Assembly: GCA_018903185.1 (NCBI GenBank)
Contig: JAHIQV010000532.1
Coordinates: 1-6,985, forward strand
Reading direction: 5' to 3'
DNA length: 6,985 nucleotides
Source of the DNA: Gammaproteobacteria bacterium
GTDB lineage: Bacteria; Pseudomonadota; Gammaproteobacteria; Burkholderiales; Burkholderiaceae_C
Shown: in pieces, positions 6,412 through 6,985 of the stretch
How the letters are laid out: the number at the start of each line of letters is the position of its first letter
Position numbering within the stretch: the first letter of the stretch is position 1
Made by a program: the position numbers and the translations under genes
Notes under the pieces: model-generated
The model's database searches: none
Told to the model about the DNA's origin: nothing
Seen by the model: only the letters and a program-made list of their open reading frames with translations

Positions 6412-6985
6412 TGCTGCAACGCCGCGGGTTCATCGGTCTCTCGCTACTGGGCAGCGTGGCGGTGTTCGCCGGTCTGGGCTTGCGCTCGCCGGGTGACCCG
6501 GTGGCAGCTGCCCGAACCGACTCGGAACTGCCGTCCGACGTCTGCCTGGTGGCGCCCACTTTTTCTTACGACGCCGCCTCCGGCCTGCCGTTGAGCGCAG
6601 CACGCGAGGTGCCACCCGAGGCGCGCTGCCCGGTCTGCGGCATGTTCCCGGCCCGCCAGCGGCGCTGGGCGGCACAGGTCATTTTTTCCAACGGCGACGT
6701 GCAGTACCTGGACTCGCCCCTGAGCCTGTTTCTTTACCTGCAGCAGGTCCCGCGCTACACCGCCGGCCAGAGCGCCGACCGCATCGTGGCCTCGTACGTC
6801 ACCGACCTGGACAGCGGCGCCTGGATACCCGCCGGGCAGGCCTGGTATGTGCACGGGTCCGGGCAGATGGGCCCGATGCGATCGGGCAACCTGCCTGCGT
6901 TCGCCACCAAACACCAGGCAGGGGTGTTCATCGACCAGCACGGAGGCGAATGGCTCACGGCCGCGCGCTTGCGCAAAGGCCTGCC
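6411..6985 (+). CDS. Second NosL-family protein (partial, runs off window)
   Basis: An open frame starts at ATG 6411, sharing one base with the nosL stop (TGATG), and stays open for 191 codons to the window end. The N-terminus MLQRRGFIGLSLLG resembles a twin-arginine signal or a membrane anchor. A long tail precedes CPVCGMFP (73-80). Next come FSNGDVQYLDSPLSLF (92-107), YVTDLDSGAW (129-138), AWYVHGSGQMGPM (144-156) and a late GG (178-179). This order parallels NosL (CxxCGM, then FC-S-like, Y/HVxD, AxYVxGS, MG, GG), so it is a divergent NosL-family or related copper-binding protein. An extra Cys45 lies before the motif. No Shine-Dalgarno is visible, so it probably depends on coupling to nosL. 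Copper delivery to NosZ maturation is inferred from context. The missing C-terminus prevents a length comparison. Confidence 0.82.
   Translation, partial: MLQRRGFIGLSLLGSVAVFAGLGLRSPGDPVAAARTDSELPSDVCLVAPTFSYDAASGLPLSAAREVPPEARCPVCGMFPARQRRWAAQVIFSNGDVQYLDSPLSLFLYLQQVPRYTAGQSADRIVASYVTDLDSGAWIPAGQAWYVHGSGQMGPMRSGNLPAFATKHQAGVFIDQHGGEWLTAARLRKGL

Overview
The window carries most of a nitrous oxide reductase (nos) operon of the clade I type, the one with a NosR flavoprotein. All recognisable genes lie on the + strand. The very high GC content, strong preference for G/C at third codon positions and the protein sequences suggest a denitrifying betaproteobacterium, probably Burkholderiales (Comamonadaceae-like). 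That placement is inference from general resemblance; no search was run.

Layout: (1) positions 1-50 are the last codons of nosZ, the N2O reductase, including the end of its CuA-site motif. (2) Positions 51-212 are the only real intergenic gap. It holds two inverted repeats, one of them a long and nearly perfect hairpin, just ahead of nosR. (3) nosR (213-2831) encodes the membrane flavo-iron-sulfur protein that supports N2O reduction. (4) nosD (2828-4120), nosF (4101-5045) and nosY (5042-5869) encode the periplasmic beta-helix protein, the ATPase and the permease of the NosDFY ABC machine that matures the copper centre CuZ. (5) nosL (5866-6411) encodes the outer copper-chaperone lipoprotein. 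(6) A second NosL-family gene starts at 6411 and runs off the window end.

From nosR onward every stop codon overlaps the next start (4, 20, 4, 4 and 1 bases), so the block is almost certainly one translationally coupled transcript. Functionally, NosL passes Cu(I) to NosDFY, which works from the membrane and periplasm on NosZ, while NosR feeds electrons to or maintains NosZ. NosZ reduces N2O to N2 in the periplasm.

I found no undescribed system here. The items most worth a second look are the hairpin in the nosZ-nosR gap, the tandem pair of divergent NosL proteins (CxxDGM versus CxxCGM), the nosZ-before-nosR order, and the long C-terminal membrane extension of NosR. No tRNA, rRNA, CRISPR or insertion sequence was seen.
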